Notes: a model not told the origin generated them from the letters alone. A DNA stretch of 64,000 nucleotides from an uncultured Steroidobacter sp. (GCA_938008435.1 CALLKK010000009.1:372001-436000), one strand, 5' to 3'. Shown: positions 27,102-36,841, counted from the first letter of the stretch. Numbers and translations are program-made.

Positions 27102-28646
27102 TCAAACAGGCTGGAGGCCTTGTTCCACGATCTTGCGAATGAGCTCGCGGTGACGTGGCAACACCGAACGCAAGCGCTCGGTCTGAACGAGATTGTCGCG
27201 CATGGCGCGCTCTGCTTGCTTGGACTCGCCGGCAATTGCCTCCGGATCGACCTCGGTGCGAAAGCCCATGCCGTAGAGCACGTATTGATAGCTCGCCGCG
27301 GGGAAGACTTCTTCGATGCGGTCGAATTCGTCGTGATACCAGGGCGACTGATAGCGCCATAGCGTCAAGAGATTCTGCAGGCGCTCGGGAATCGTGGCCG
27401 GATCGCGGTTGTCGCGCCAGAACTCGGTGTCCTCGCGCTTGCTGAGCACGTAGTGCAGCTTCAGGAAGTCGATGATCCGGCCCCAACGGTAATGCGTCGT
27501 GGCATTGAAACGCGCCGCGATGATGTCCATGACCTCGCGGCATGCCGGCATCTGCTCGGCGATGAGCTTGGCGGACATTTCGATCAAGACGATCGCCGAG
27601 GCTTCGAGCGGCTCGAGGAAGCCGGCCGCAAGTCCGACGGCGACGCAGTTGCGCTTCCAAAACGTCTCGCGGTGTCCGGCGCGAATGTCGATCTTGCGCA
27701 GCGGCAAATCCTTACCGACCGGCCCCAAGTATTCGCGCAGCTCGCGCTCGGCTTCATCGAGCGAAATATGATCGCTCGAGAACACGTGCCCCACGCCGCG
27801 GCGCGTCGGCAAGCCGATGTCCCAGATCCAACCGGCCGACTGGGCGGTCGAGATCGTGTGACACGCGATCGGCGCGTTCTCCTTGTCGTACGGCACCTGC
27901 ACTGCCAGCGCGGTGTCGCAGAACAAAATGTCCTTGCAGCTCTTGAAGCCGACGCCGAGCGTCTCGCCGATCAAGAGCGCCTTGAATCCGGTGCAATCGA
28001 TGAACAGGTCGCCGGCGATCTCACCCGCCTCTTCGGTATCGAGGCTCTTGATGTCGCCGTCTTCGGTGAGATTCACGCGGCGCACGTCCGCGAGAATGTG
28101 CTTCACGCCGAGCTTGGTGCAGCAGTGCTTCTGCATGAAGTTCGCGAACTTGCCGGCATCGAGGTGATAGGCGTAGTTCGCAAGGCCATCGAACTCGGCG
28201 GTCGTGATGGTCTTGGGAGCAAGGCCCGCGTCGCAGATGTAGCCCTGCGGCGTGACCATGTCGCAAAAGCTGCGGCCCGTGTTACTCGCGAGCCAATGCG
28301 GCACCAGATTGATCTGGTGGAACGACTGGGGATACATCAACGGGTGGTAATAGCCGTCGTCCGGCGCACCCGTCGTCCAACGAGCGAAGCGCGCGCCTTG
28401 CTTGAAGGCCGCATCGCATTCGCGGAAGAAATCGGTTTCCGACACGCCCACGCGTGCCAGCGTCGACCGTAGCGTCGGCCAAGTGCCTTCGCCCACGCCA
28501 ATGGTCGGAGTGTTCGGGGATTCGACCAGGGTCACGCTGAAGTTGCCGGGGATCCGGCTGCGGTGCCTTGCGGCAATTACGCCAGCCGTCAGCCACCCGG
28601 CGGTGCCCCCACCGACGATTACGACTCTTCGTACGGGACGGACCAT
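27102..28646 (-). CDS. Flavin-dependent tryptophan halogenase homologue, operon 1
   Basis: A 514-residue FAD-binding protein of the flavin halogenase family. The Rossmann motif GGGTAGW is at residues 12-18 and the catalytic lysine is Lys82 (AAFKQGARF, matching Lys79 of PrnA/RebH). The W-x-W-x-I-P signature is altered to GWIWDIGLP (from 272), keeping both tryptophans but shifting the proline. The FAD-side segment GLAAGFLEPLEASAI is normal. It could form HOCl or HOBr and halogenate an aromatic acceptor, given a flavin reductase, but its place between a TonB receptor and SapC/GH51/GH43 suggests a glycan-linked job. Start set at 28646, where homology begins. Confidence 0.9.
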   Translation of the reverse strand: MVRPVRRVVIVGGGTAGWLTAGVIAARHRSRIPGNFSVTLVESPNTPTIGVGEGTWPTLRSTLARVGVSETDFFRECDAAFKQGARFARWTTGAPDDGYYHPLMYPQSFHQINLVPHWLASNTGRSFCDMVTPQGYICDAGLAPKTITTAEFDGLANYAYHLDAGKFANFMQKHCCTKLGVKHILADVRRVNLTEDGDIKSLDTEEAGEIAGDLFIDCTGFKALLIGETLGVGFKSCKDILFCDTALAVQVPYDKENAPIACHTISTAQSAGWIWDIGLPTRRGVGHVFSSDHISLDEAERELREYLGPVGKDLPLRKIDIRAGHRETFWKRNCVAVGLAAGFLEPLEASAIVLIEMSAKLIAEQMPACREVMDIIAARFNATTHYRWGRIIDFLKLHYVLSKREDTEFWRDNRDPATIPERLQNLLTLWRYQSPWYHDEFDRIEEVFPAASYQYVLYGMGFRTEVDPEAIAGESKQAERAMRDNLVQTERLRSVLPRHRELIRKIVEQGLQPV

Positions 28647-28683
28647 GGGTCGAATAATGCACGATTCGTGCGGAAAGAACGAT

Positions 28684-28719
28684 GGGAGAATGCCGACCCC
28701 GCAGGGTCGGCACCCTCCC
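28684..28719 (-). promoter_or_regulatory. Intercistronic hairpin between TonB receptor and halogenase
   Basis: Stem TGCCGACCC (28691-28699) with GGGTCGGCA (28704-28712), extended by GGGAG/CTCCC outer arms at 28684-28688 and 28715-28719. It has only a weak T-run, so it more likely stabilises the receptor mRNA or attenuates downstream transcription than stops it fully. Confidence 0.55.
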
Positions 28720-28735
28720 ATGTAGCCGCGTCAGC

Positions 28736-31588
28736 TTACATCTTGTAGCGGAAGCCGAGGGCGTAACGACGCCCGTAGGCAAACACGTCAAGCAGCTGAT
28801 TGTCGAAGCGGCCGTGCGTGCTCATCGTCTCGTTCGTGACGTTCAACGCCTCGAAGAACACGTTGAGCTGCTCCGTGAAGCGATAGCTCGCGCTCACGTC
28901 GATTTGCAGGCTCGAGTTGACGAACGTCGGCTCCGTACCATAGGCCGAGAGGTTCTGGTTCTGACCGAACTGCAGGAGATACTCGTCGCGGTAGTTGGCC
29001 GCAACGCGGATCTCGAAGCCGTTCTTGTCATAGAAGCCGACGAAGTTCGCCGAGTCGGCCAGACCCGTGACCGCAAAGCCGCTCGTCGTGATGTCGTAGC
29101 GGTCATACGGACGGTTCGTGTCGACCAGCGTGACGTTCGCCTGGAAGCCGAAGCCCGAGTCGCCGAACATGTGCTGCCAAGCGAGCTCGATACCGTCGAT
29201 CGACGCATCCGGGCCGTTGACGCGTTGCGAGACCGAGTACACAGCCGGCTGACCGGTCGACGGGTCGATCAGGTCAGGATTGATGACCTGACGGGTCGTA
29301 CCCTGGACGATGAAGTTCGTCACATCCTTGAGGAAGTAGTTCGCCGCCAAGTACGAGTTCGGCTTGTAGTACCACTCCAACGCAAGGTCGTAGTTGTCGG
29401 CCAGGTACGGCTTCAGCGTCGGGTTACCGCCGTTCGCCGTGAGCGCGCCGACACGCGGCAGACCGCCGACGTTCAGCACCGGCGTGAGCAGGCCGATCGC
29501 CGGACGCGTCAGCGTACGCGACGCCGCAAAGCGCGCATGCAGCTCAGGCGTGATCTCGAGCTTCATGCTGATGCTCGGCAGCAAGAACGCGTAGTCGCTC
29601 TTGGTCGTGATCGGCTGCGTGTCCGAGAACGTCGTGGTGAGCAGCGTCGGGTCAGCCTCGCTGCGCTCCAGACGGATCGGAATGCGGCCGAGACCGGTCG
29701 ACGTGACGTCCGTGCGCTCACGACGCAGGCCCGCGCTCAGGTGGAACGGCATGTCGCCGATCTCGAGATCCAGGTTCGCGCGGACGAACAAGGAGAGAGT
29801 CTTCTCCGTGATGTCCTGCACGCTGCCCGGGTCGAGCGCGAGGTCAAGCGAGCCCGAGTAGTCGCAGCAGCCGTAGTTGAAGCCCGGGATGGTCGTGGTC
29901 TGCGGGTTGCCGAGACCCTCGAGGTAGGCATACAGCTGCGTCGGGCTGTAGACGAGCAGCTCAGGCGGCAGCGCGTCGTTGCCCGAGAAGCCGGGGATGA
30001 AGCCCGACGTGCTGATCGTGCCCAGGAACAGGTTCTGCGGCACGAGCACGCCAGAGCTGCGACCCGACGGCGCACCGTAACCCGACCACGCCTGCCAGTA
30101 GTTGTTGGTGAACGTGTTGCGCTGCTGGAGCTCGAAGTTGTCGTCGAGGTAGGACACGCCCGCATCGAGACGGATGTTGTCGTCCTGCCAGGTCGCGGTG
30201 AAGCGCGCCTGCTTGAGGGTGTCCTCGTTCTCCTGCTGGATGCGCACGAGCACGTGCGAGCCGATGATCGACGGGTCGAGGTAACGCGACTTGTTGCCGT
30301 TCGGACCGTAGGTCGTCAGCTGCGGCAGCGTGTTGCTGCTGTCGCCCAGGATGCGCACGCCCAGGCTGGTGCCGAGGTCACCACCGTAGCCGATGTCGGC
30401 GTTGTTGGTGCGCTCGCCGTCCGGGTTGCGGCGGCTCTTCGAGTACGACGCGTCGATGTCGAAGAACAGGTTCTCGTTCGCGTCGATCTTGAGGTTGATG
30501 CCGATCTGATTCGTCTTCAGCTGCTGCGCGTCGAAGCCGGCGTTGAGGTCCATCGGCGTGCCAGCCTGCACGAAGTCGACGATGGTGCCGTTGTCGTCGA
30601 GCTTGACGCTACGCAGATCGAGCTGGTTGAACCACAGCGCAAAGCCGTAGGTCTCGGTGTTGACCTTCTGACGCGAGAAGTTGTCGTCGATCGTGAGGAG
30701 CACGTTGTCGGTCGGACGCCACTGGAAGGCGATGCGGCCGTCGATGCGCTCGTCGTTGACCTGCGACTGCTCGGCGCCGAACTGCTGGATGAACCAGCTG
30801 ACGATGTTACGCTTGGTCTCGTCGGCCATGTCAGCAGCCGTACAATTCGGCGTCAGCTGACACTCGTAGATTTCGCCGCCCACCCAGCCGGACACGAACA
30901 CGCGGTTGGTGTGCGTCTCGCGCTCGCTGTAGATCGCGTCGACGAGGAAGCCCATCGTGTCGTCGGCGAACGTCGTGCTGAACAGCACGCCAGCCGACGG
31001 CGTGATCTTGTCTGCCTCGTCCTGCATCGAGCCGAGCACGCTCGTCACGAAACGGGTGCCGGGCTGATCGAACGGCTTCGGATGCTGGATGTTGACGGTC
31101 GCGCCGATCGAGCTCGACGACAGCGTAACGTCGGGCGTCTTCATCACGTGCATCGCGCCGACGAAGTCCGCGCCGACCGTGGAGAAGTCGATCGAACGGC
31201 CACCCGTCGCCGTGGAGATGCGACGGCCGTCGAACAGCGTCTCGTTGAAGTCGCCGCCGAAGCCGCGGACCGTGATGCCCGTCGGCTCGCCGCGCGTGCC
31301 AGAACGCTGAATCGAGACGCCGGGAACGCGTTGCAGCGACGCCGCAACGTTGGAATCCGGGAACTTACCGATGTCCTCAGCAGTGATGACATCGACGACA
31401 CCCGAGGCCTCCCTCTTGATGTCGAGGCTGCGCTGCAGCGATCCGCGGATACCGGTAACGATGATTTCTTCGAGCGCGCCAGCGTCACCGGGCAGCGACG
31501 AGTCCTGCGCCATGACCGGCGCAGCCACCGCTGCTGATAACGCTAACAACGTCGAAGTGCGAGCTAACGCTCGTTTATCGCGAGACAT
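28736..31588 (-). CDS. TonB-dependent receptor, operon 1
   Basis: A 950-residue outer-membrane active transporter. A signal peptide (about 1-28) is followed by an acidic spacer, a TonB-box region near EEIIVTGIRGSLQRS, the plug (VVDVITAEDIGKFPDSNVAASLQRVPGVSIQR, then a GRRI/GGRSIDF segment) and a long beta barrel ending in GFRYKM with a terminal hydrophobic pattern for BAM recognition. First gene of the operon continuing to halogenase, SapC, GH51 and GH43, so its ligand is probably an arabinoxylo-oligosaccharide; this is inferred from neighbours. Start at 31588, behind GGGGGA 6 bp upstream. Confidence 0.95.
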   Translation of the reverse strand: MSRDKRALARTSTLLALSAAVAAPVMAQDSSLPGDAGALEEIIVTGIRGSLQRSLDIKREASGVVDVITAEDIGKFPDSNVAASLQRVPGVSIQRSGTRGEPTGITVRGFGGDFNETLFDGRRISTATGGRSIDFSTVGADFVGAMHVMKTPDVTLSSSSIGATVNIQHPKPFDQPGTRFVTSVLGSMQDEADKITPSAGVLFSTTFADDTMGFLVDAIYSERETHTNRVFVSGWVGGEIYECQLTPNCTAADMADETKRNIVSWFIQQFGAEQSQVNDERIDGRIAFQWRPTDNVLLTIDDNFSRQKVNTETYGFALWFNQLDLRSVKLDDNGTIVDFVQAGTPMDLNAGFDAQQLKTNQIGINLKIDANENLFFDIDASYSKSRRNPDGERTNNADIGYGGDLGTSLGVRILGDSSNTLPQLTTYGPNGNKSRYLDPSIIGSHVLVRIQQENEDTLKQARFTATWQDDNIRLDAGVSYLDDNFELQQRNTFTNNYWQAWSGYGAPSGRSSGVLVPQNLFLGTISTSGFIPGFSGNDALPPELLVYSPTQLYAYLEGLGNPQTTTIPGFNYGCCDYSGSLDLALDPGSVQDITEKTLSLFVRANLDLEIGDMPFHLSAGLRRERTDVTSTGLGRIPIRLERSEADPTLLTTTFSDTQPITTKSDYAFLLPSISMKLEITPELHARFAASRTLTRPAIGLLTPVLNVGGLPRVGALTANGGNPTLKPYLADNYDLALEWYYKPNSYLAANYFLKDVTNFIVQGTTRQVINPDLIDPSTGQPAVYSVSQRVNGPDASIDGIELAWQHMFGDSGFGFQANVTLVDTNRPYDRYDITTSGFAVTGLADSANFVGFYDKNGFEIRVAANYRDEYLLQFGQNQNLSAYGTEPTFVNSSLQIDVSASYRFTEQLNVFFEALNVTNETMSTHGRFDNQLLDVFAYGRRYALGFRYKM

Positions 31589-31643
31589 AGAATTCCCCCA
31601 TGGAATACGCCGCTTGGCAGCGGCCAATTCTGAACGCGGGCGT

Positions 31644-31673
31644 ACTTAACCACCCTGTCACCGCGCCAGTCAA
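31644..31673 (-). promoter_or_regulatory. Candidate promoter of TonB receptor operon 1
   Basis: On the minus strand TTGACT (plus 31668-31673), 18 bp, then TTAAGT (plus 31644-31649), in a region much richer in A and T than its surroundings. A GCCGCT/AGCGGC hairpin (31609-31624) lies in the leader. The start site would leave a leader of about 50 nt. Confidence 0.4.
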
Positions 31674-31877
31674 TACTCAGACAATTAAAAAATCTGTTTT
31701 GCCAAAAATGTTGCGTGGACAATACAAGAGGCCTCTCCCGCGGTTCCCCACGGGCAAAATGACAGCGGTGGCAATGCAACGTTCGACATCAATTCCGGCC
31801 GAAGATGTGATCTCTCGCTCTTGTGGATTTGTGCTGCTTTGCGCGTCCCGCGCAGGCTTCCCGCCCAAGGAGACCCC

Positions 31878-32798
31878 ATGAGAAAGCCTCCCGCGACCCC
31901 CATCGCCCTGCTCGCGCTCGCACTGCTTGCCGGTGTGGCGCTGGCGCAGTCCCGCCCGGACGAATCAGCCGCCGAGGCCGCACGCGCCAATTTCGCCCGT
32001 CCCATCGAGCTCGCACCGGACGACGTGCGCGCGTTCGACGATCCGCCGTCCGGCTTCAACGCCGAGCGCCCTGACGTGCCGCACGGCACCCTCGACACTC
32101 TTTATTATGAGTCGCGGGTCACGGGTACCCGGCGCAAGGCCAATGTCTACCTGCCGCCGGGCTACTCGGCGAGCCAGCGCTACCCGGTGCTCTACCTCCT
32201 GCACGGGATCGGCGGCGACGAGACGGAATGGCTCAAGCTCGCCGCGCCGAATGCGATCCTGGACAACCTGATCGCGGCCGGCAAAGCCGTGCCGATGATC
32301 GTCGTCATGCCGAACGGGCGCGCGCTGCCCGACGACCGCGCGGTCGGCGATCCGTTCACGCGCGAGAAGATCGAGAGCTTTGCGCGCTTCGAGCGCGACC
32401 TGCTGGATCACTTGATCCCGGCCGTGCAAGCCAAGTACTCGACCTTCACCGACCGCGAGCATCGCGCGCTGGCCGGCCTGTCGATGGGCGGCGGGCAGTC
32501 GCTCAACTTCGGCTTCGCCAATCTCGACACGTTCGCGTGGATCGGCGCGTTCTCGGCCGCGCCGAACACCAAGCCGCCGCACGAGCTGATCCCGAATCCG
32601 GCGCTCGCTCGCGAGCGGCTCAAGCTGATCTACCTGTCTTGCGGCAACAAGGACGGGCTCATCAACTTCTCGCAGGCCGTGCATCGTTATCTGAAAGAGC
32701 ACGACGTGCCGCATATCTGGAACGTCGACGATTACGGCCATGTCGGCGAAACCTGGGCGAACAATCTCTATCACTTCGCCCAGCGCGCGTTCCGCTGA
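31878..32798 (+). CDS. Secreted CE1-type esterase (feruloyl/acetyl xylan esterase-like)
   Basis: A 306-residue exported alpha/beta hydrolase of the esterase D / CE1 type. A signal peptide (about 1-23) is followed by the YESRVTGTRRKANVYLPPGY start of the fold, the oxyanion HGIGGDETEW region, nucleophile Ser202 in GLSMGGG, and a C-terminal GHVGETW histidine. It would remove acyl groups (feruloyl or acetyl) from xylan side chains; which one cannot be decided. AAGGAG precedes the ATG. It is divergent from TonB receptor operon 1 and convergent with the GH3 operon across a shared terminator. Confidence 0.88.
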   Translation: MRKPPATPIALLALALLAGVALAQSRPDESAAEAARANFARPIELAPDDVRAFDDPPSGFNAERPDVPHGTLDTLYYESRVTGTRRKANVYLPPGYSASQRYPVLYLLHGIGGDETEWLKLAAPNAILDNLIAAGKAVPMIVVMPNGRALPDDRAVGDPFTREKIESFARFERDLLDHLIPAVQAKYSTFTDREHRALAGLSMGGGQSLNFGFANLDTFAWIGAFSAAPNTKPPHELIPNPALARERLKLIYLSCGNKDGLINFSQAVHRYLKEHDVPHIWNVDDYGHVGETWANNLYHFAQRAFR

Positions 32799-32824
32799 AC
32801 GACTGCACGCGCGACGCGAGCAAA

Positions 32825-32864
32825 CCAAAACAAAAAGGCCGCGAGGACGTACACCCTCGCGGCC
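32825..32864 (-). terminator. Terminator between the esterase and GH3 genes
   Basis: Perfect 10-bp stem GGCCGCGAGG (32837-32846) with CCTCGCGGCC (32855-32864). Read on the minus strand it is followed by TTTTTGTTTTGG, a clear U-tract, so it terminates the GH3 operon; in the plus direction it may also help stop the esterase gene. Confidence 0.88.
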
Positions 32865-32880
32865 TCAAGGACTCGAAGCC

Positions 32881-35583
32881 TTACAGCGGCAGGCGTACCT
32901 GCCGATCCATCACGAAGCTCGCCGACTGCACCGGCAGTCCCGATCCCGGCTGGCCGCCGCCGACCGAGACGACGTGCTCGCCCGTGAACGTCTGGCGCAC
33001 GCCGTCGCGATCGACGAAGCTGAGATCGCGCAGCGAGAGCTCGAACGTCACCGTTTGCGCTTCGCCGGGCCCGAGCTCGATGCGCTTGAATCCGCGCAGC
33101 GCGAGCCGCGGCGCGCCTTCGAAGTCGGGCGGATCGATGTAGAGCTGCACGACTTCGTCGCCCGCGCGCTCGCTGGTGTTGCGCACCGTGGTGGTCACGC
33201 GCAGCGCGCGCTCGTCGTCGCCCGCCAGCTTCTCGATGCTCACCGGACCGTACTCGAACGTCGAGTAGCTCAGGCCGTAGCCGAACGGATAGACGATCGG
33301 ACCGTCGAAGTAGCGATAGGTGCGCCCGTTCATTGAGTAATCGTCGAACGGCGGCAGGTCATCGACGCTTCTATAAAAGGTAAGCGGCAGACGTCCTGCC
33401 GGATTCGTCTTGCCGGCAATCACGTTGCCGAGCGCCAGCCCGCCCGCTTGCCCCGGATACCACGCCTCGATGATGGCGTTGGCGTGCTCCTTCGCCCAGG
33501 ACAGATCGAGCGTGCTGCCGTTCATCACCACGACGACGAACGGCTTACCGGTCGCCTTGATCTGCTCGAGGAGCTTGCGCTGATCGGCCGGCAAATCGAT
33601 CGAGGTCTTGTCGCCGCCCGAGAAGCCTTCCACTTCGACGGGCATCTGCTCGCCTTCGAGGTCGGAGCTCAGCCCCACTGCCGCGACGATGACGTCGGCC
33701 TGCTCCGCCGCGCGGCGCAAGTCTTCTTCCGGCTGCGTCGAGATGCGCTTCCACAGCACCTCGATACCCGCCAGCAACAAGGCATCCGCCGTCACGCGAA
33801 TCGGATAGCGGCGGCCCTTCTCGAGCTCGAGGTGCACCATCTCGGAACGAGTGCCCCATGGCTTGTGCCGATGCTGCGCGAGCACTTTGCCGTCGAGCTC
33901 GAGCTCGGCGTTCGGGCCCACGATGCCGATGCGATACGTACCGCTCTCCGGCGGAACGAGGTATCCCGTCCACACGACGCGGTAGTAATCCGACAGCTCG
34001 GCGAACTCGAGTCCGCGAATGGCGATGCCCGGCTCGATGCGCGTAACGGTCGGCTTGCTCTTGAACTTCACGTTGCTCGTGCGCTCGGCGTATTCCGCAA
34101 ATGACGCATAGCGCTTCGGCAACTTTTCCTCGGCATCGAAGTACTGCGCGAGCAGGCCCGGCTTGCCGTTCGGCGCGCGCAGCGCCGAGGTCGGAATCGG
34201 ATCGCCGTCGATGATCGAGGGCGCCCACGGGACGAGCGTGACCTGCGCCTTGGGCAGCGCTTGCTTGAGCCCCTCGTACAACGAGATCGGCGGGCTCGAG
34301 AGCTGCGAGGAATAATTGCCGCGCAGCACGCGCGTCGCATCGCCGTGCGGCCCCACCACCGCGATACGCTCGGCGCCTTTCAAAGGCAGCAGGCCGTCGT
34401 TCTTGAGCAGCACCAGACTCTTCTCGGCGCTCTTCAGCGCGAGCGCGTCGCGCTCGGGCGTCGTGACCGGCGGCACCTTCTTCAGATCGAGCGGCGGCCG
34501 GCCTTCGAGCCCAGGCAGGTCGCCATTGCGATAACGCGCCGCGAACAGGCGAATCAGCGCGCGATCGATGTCCTCCATGCTGATGAGGCCGCGCTCGTAA
34601 GCCTGCTTGTAGCGATCGCCCAAACCGCCGATGTCGAACAACGTCGCGTTCGTGCATTCGTTGTCGACGCCGGCCCGCAACGCAGCCGCAACGGCCGTGA
34701 CGACATCGGGCGCGTACTTGTGCGGCTCGTGAATGTCGTTGACCGCATCGCAATCGGAGACGACGTAGCCCTTGAAGCCCCACGCATCGCGCAGCCGCTC
34801 CTTGAGCAGCATGTCGCTCACGCAGGCAGGCTGCCCGTTCACGCGGTTGTACGCGCACATGATCGAACCGGCCTGCGCCTCGACGATGGTCGCCCGGAAC
34901 GCCGGCAGATACGTATCCTCGATGTCGCGCGGCGAGACATAGACGTTCGCATGGTGACGCGTCGACTCCGGGCCGCTATGCACCGCGAAATGCTTCGGCG
35001 AGGCGATCACGTGCGGGAACTCGGGATTCGGCCCTTGCATGCCGCGCACGTACGCAACACCCAAGCGCGCCGTGAGGAAAGGATCTTCGCCGTAGGTCTC
35101 CTGCCCGCGTCCCCAACGCGGATCGCGGAAGATGTTGATGTTGGGCGACCAAGTGTCGAGACCCGTACCGATGCGGCCGAGCCGGCCCGTCTTGCGGCCG
35201 AGCGCATGGAGAGCGCGCACTTCGGCGCTGATGGCTGCTGCCACATCGTGCAAGAGCGCCTCGTCGAACGTTGCGGCAAGACCGATCGGTTCGGGGAAGT
35301 TCGTCGTCGGCACAGGACCGAGCGCGCCGTGCAACGACTCGGTCCACCAGTTGTAGGCCGGAATGCCGAGCCGCGGAATCGCCGGCGCCGTATTGAGGAG
35401 CTGCTCGACCTTCTCGTCCAAGGTCATCTGCGCGACGAGCGCGCGGGCCTTTTCCTCCGCTTGCGCGAGCACATCCGTTGCGGCGTGCAGCGCCGGCGCA
35501 AGCAATGTGGCAACGACGGCGGACACCGCCGCGAAACGGCGCGCGCGTGCGCGCGCCGTCGTGAAGGATCGATCGATCTGCAT
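32881..35583 (-). CDS. GH3 beta-xylosidase/beta-glucosidase with PA14 insert
   Basis: A 900-residue exported retaining glycosidase. A signal peptide (about 1-35) is followed by the GH3 barrel (about 55-370) with nucleophile Asp277 in YVVSDCDAVND and the KHFAVHSGP segment, then the alpha/beta sandwich interrupted by a PA14 domain (about 480-615; GLLAQYFDAEEKLPK, GTYRIGI), and a fibronectin-III-like C-terminus (about 805-895). PA14 inserts in GH3 shape the active site and can bind sugar. The beta-xylosidase assignment follows from the esterase and GH43/GH51 neighbours; beta-glucosidase is possible. Third gene of the operon from 37945. Confidence 0.92.
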   Translation of the reverse strand: MQIDRSFTTARARARRFAAVSAVVATLLAPALHAATDVLAQAEEKARALVAQMTLDEKVEQLLNTAPAIPRLGIPAYNWWTESLHGALGPVPTTNFPEPIGLAATFDEALLHDVAAAISAEVRALHALGRKTGRLGRIGTGLDTWSPNINIFRDPRWGRGQETYGEDPFLTARLGVAYVRGMQGPNPEFPHVIASPKHFAVHSGPESTRHHANVYVSPRDIEDTYLPAFRATIVEAQAGSIMCAYNRVNGQPACVSDMLLKERLRDAWGFKGYVVSDCDAVNDIHEPHKYAPDVVTAVAAALRAGVDNECTNATLFDIGGLGDRYKQAYERGLISMEDIDRALIRLFAARYRNGDLPGLEGRPPLDLKKVPPVTTPERDALALKSAEKSLVLLKNDGLLPLKGAERIAVVGPHGDATRVLRGNYSSQLSSPPISLYEGLKQALPKAQVTLVPWAPSIIDGDPIPTSALRAPNGKPGLLAQYFDAEEKLPKRYASFAEYAERTSNVKFKSKPTVTRIEPGIAIRGLEFAELSDYYRVVWTGYLVPPESGTYRIGIVGPNAELELDGKVLAQHRHKPWGTRSEMVHLELEKGRRYPIRVTADALLLAGIEVLWKRISTQPEEDLRRAAEQADVIVAAVGLSSDLEGEQMPVEVEGFSGGDKTSIDLPADQRKLLEQIKATGKPFVVVVMNGSTLDLSWAKEHANAIIEAWYPGQAGGLALGNVIAGKTNPAGRLPLTFYRSVDDLPPFDDYSMNGRTYRYFDGPIVYPFGYGLSYSTFEYGPVSIEKLAGDDERALRVTTTVRNTSERAGDEVVQLYIDPPDFEGAPRLALRGFKRIELGPGEAQTVTFELSLRDLSFVDRDGVRQTFTGEHVVSVGGGQPGSGLPVQSASFVMDRQVRLPL

Positions 35584-35596
35584 GCTGCTTCCCTAA

Positions 35597-36790
35597 TTAC
35601 TTGCGAAAGAGCCGCGGCGCGAAATCGTTGAGCGCACGACGCCAGGTCTGCCACTCGTGATCCGTGCCTTCCGACTCCACGTAGACATGTTCGATGCCGG
35701 CTTCCTCGAGCGAGCGATGGAAGCGGCGAATGCCTTCGAGCATCTGCTGCGGCTCGGCCGTCCCGACGCCGAGCCAGAGCAAGTGAACCTTCTTCGCGAA
35801 CTCCTTCGGATCGGCGAACACCCCGTTGTAGTCGACCTTCGGATCGAGCGTGCGTCCGCCGAGCACGAGCGGCCCGCCCGCGCCGCTGAAGCCGCCGATG
35901 TGCGAGAACAGATCCAGATGATTGAGCGTGATCTGGAAGGTCTGCATGCCGCCCATCGACAAACCGGCCATGGCGCGGTTGTCGCGATTCGCGATGGTGC
36001 GGAAGGTCTTGTCGATGAACGGAATGAGCACTTGCGTGACATCGTCCTCGAATACGCTCGCCATCTCCTGCATCGCACGCAGCGCTTCGGGCGAGCCGAA
36101 GGGCTTGCTCGCGAAATCCGGATCGGGCTGGCCGGCGCGCCGCGCGTAGCCGTACGCCATCACCACGATCATCGGCTTGCAGCGGCCTTCGGCAATGCAA
36201 TTGTCGAGGATGAAGTTCGCGCGGCCCTGACGGATCCAGCCGGTTTCGTCCTCGCCGCCGCCGTGCTGGAGATAGAGCACGGGATAACGGCGATCGGTTT
36301 GCGTATCGTAATCGGGCGGTAGATACACGAGCGCATGCCGCCACGTGCCGGTGACCTTGGACTCGTACCACACCTCGCGCACCTGACCGTGCGGCACGTT
36401 CTTGATCGAGTAGTACGTCGAGCCGGGCTCGGGAATCTCGATGGCGCTCGCATAGCGCGAGCCGCCGAAGAAGGCCTGGCTGCCCGGATCGCTCACCTCG
36501 GCACCGTCGATGTTGATCACGTAATAGTGCAACCCCGGCACGAGCGGCGGCGTCGTCACGGTCCAGAAGCCCTCGGCATCCTTTTGCATGTCGAGCTTCG
36601 GGCCGCTCCAGAAGTTGAGCTTGACCTGGTTGGCCGCGGGCGCCTTGATGCGCACCTGCACGCGGCCCGCGCTATCGACGCGCGGATACTCGGCGCCCCA
36701 TACGTTCGTCGTCGCCGGCTTGAAGTCGCCCGCGTCTTGCGCGCTGCACACGCTGGCCAGGAAGACCAGCAAGAACGTCAGCTTTCTCAC
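35597..36790 (-). CDS. Secreted CE1 esterase with N-terminal CBM48-like domain
   Basis: A 397-residue exported esterase. A signal peptide (about 1-18) is followed by an early-set/CBM48-like beta sandwich (about 35-115; VQVRIKAPAANQVKLNF, GLHYYVINIDGA) and a CE1 alpha/beta-hydrolase domain with HGGGEDETGW and nucleophile Ser278 in GLSMGGM; the C-terminal histidine is in GTDHEWQTW. This two-domain build is typical of feruloyl and acetyl xylan esterases of glycan loci. Start is a GTG at 36790 with GGGGGA 6 bp upstream. It ends 13 bp before the GH3 gene. Confidence 0.9.
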   Translation of the reverse strand: MRKLTFLLVFLASVCSAQDAGDFKPATTNVWGAEYPRVDSAGRVQVRIKAPAANQVKLNFWSGPKLDMQKDAEGFWTVTTPPLVPGLHYYVINIDGAEVSDPGSQAFFGGSRYASAIEIPEPGSTYYSIKNVPHGQVREVWYESKVTGTWRHALVYLPPDYDTQTDRRYPVLYLQHGGGEDETGWIRQGRANFILDNCIAEGRCKPMIVVMAYGYARRAGQPDPDFASKPFGSPEALRAMQEMASVFEDDVTQVLIPFIDKTFRTIANRDNRAMAGLSMGGMQTFQITLNHLDLFSHIGGFSGAGGPLVLGGRTLDPKVDYNGVFADPKEFAKKVHLLWLGVGTAEPQQMLEGIRRFHRSLEEAGIEHVYVESEGTDHEWQTWRRALNDFAPRLFRK

Positions 36791-36841
36791 GTTTATCCCC
36801 CGTGACGAGCCTATCGGCAACGAAAACGCGCGCGGTCGGGC

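Noticed and set aside
28682..31537. Long open frame antisense to TonB receptor 1
   Set aside because: Same shadow effect; composition is dominated by R, V, E and L, and the true receptor gene has a signal peptide, plug and barrel.
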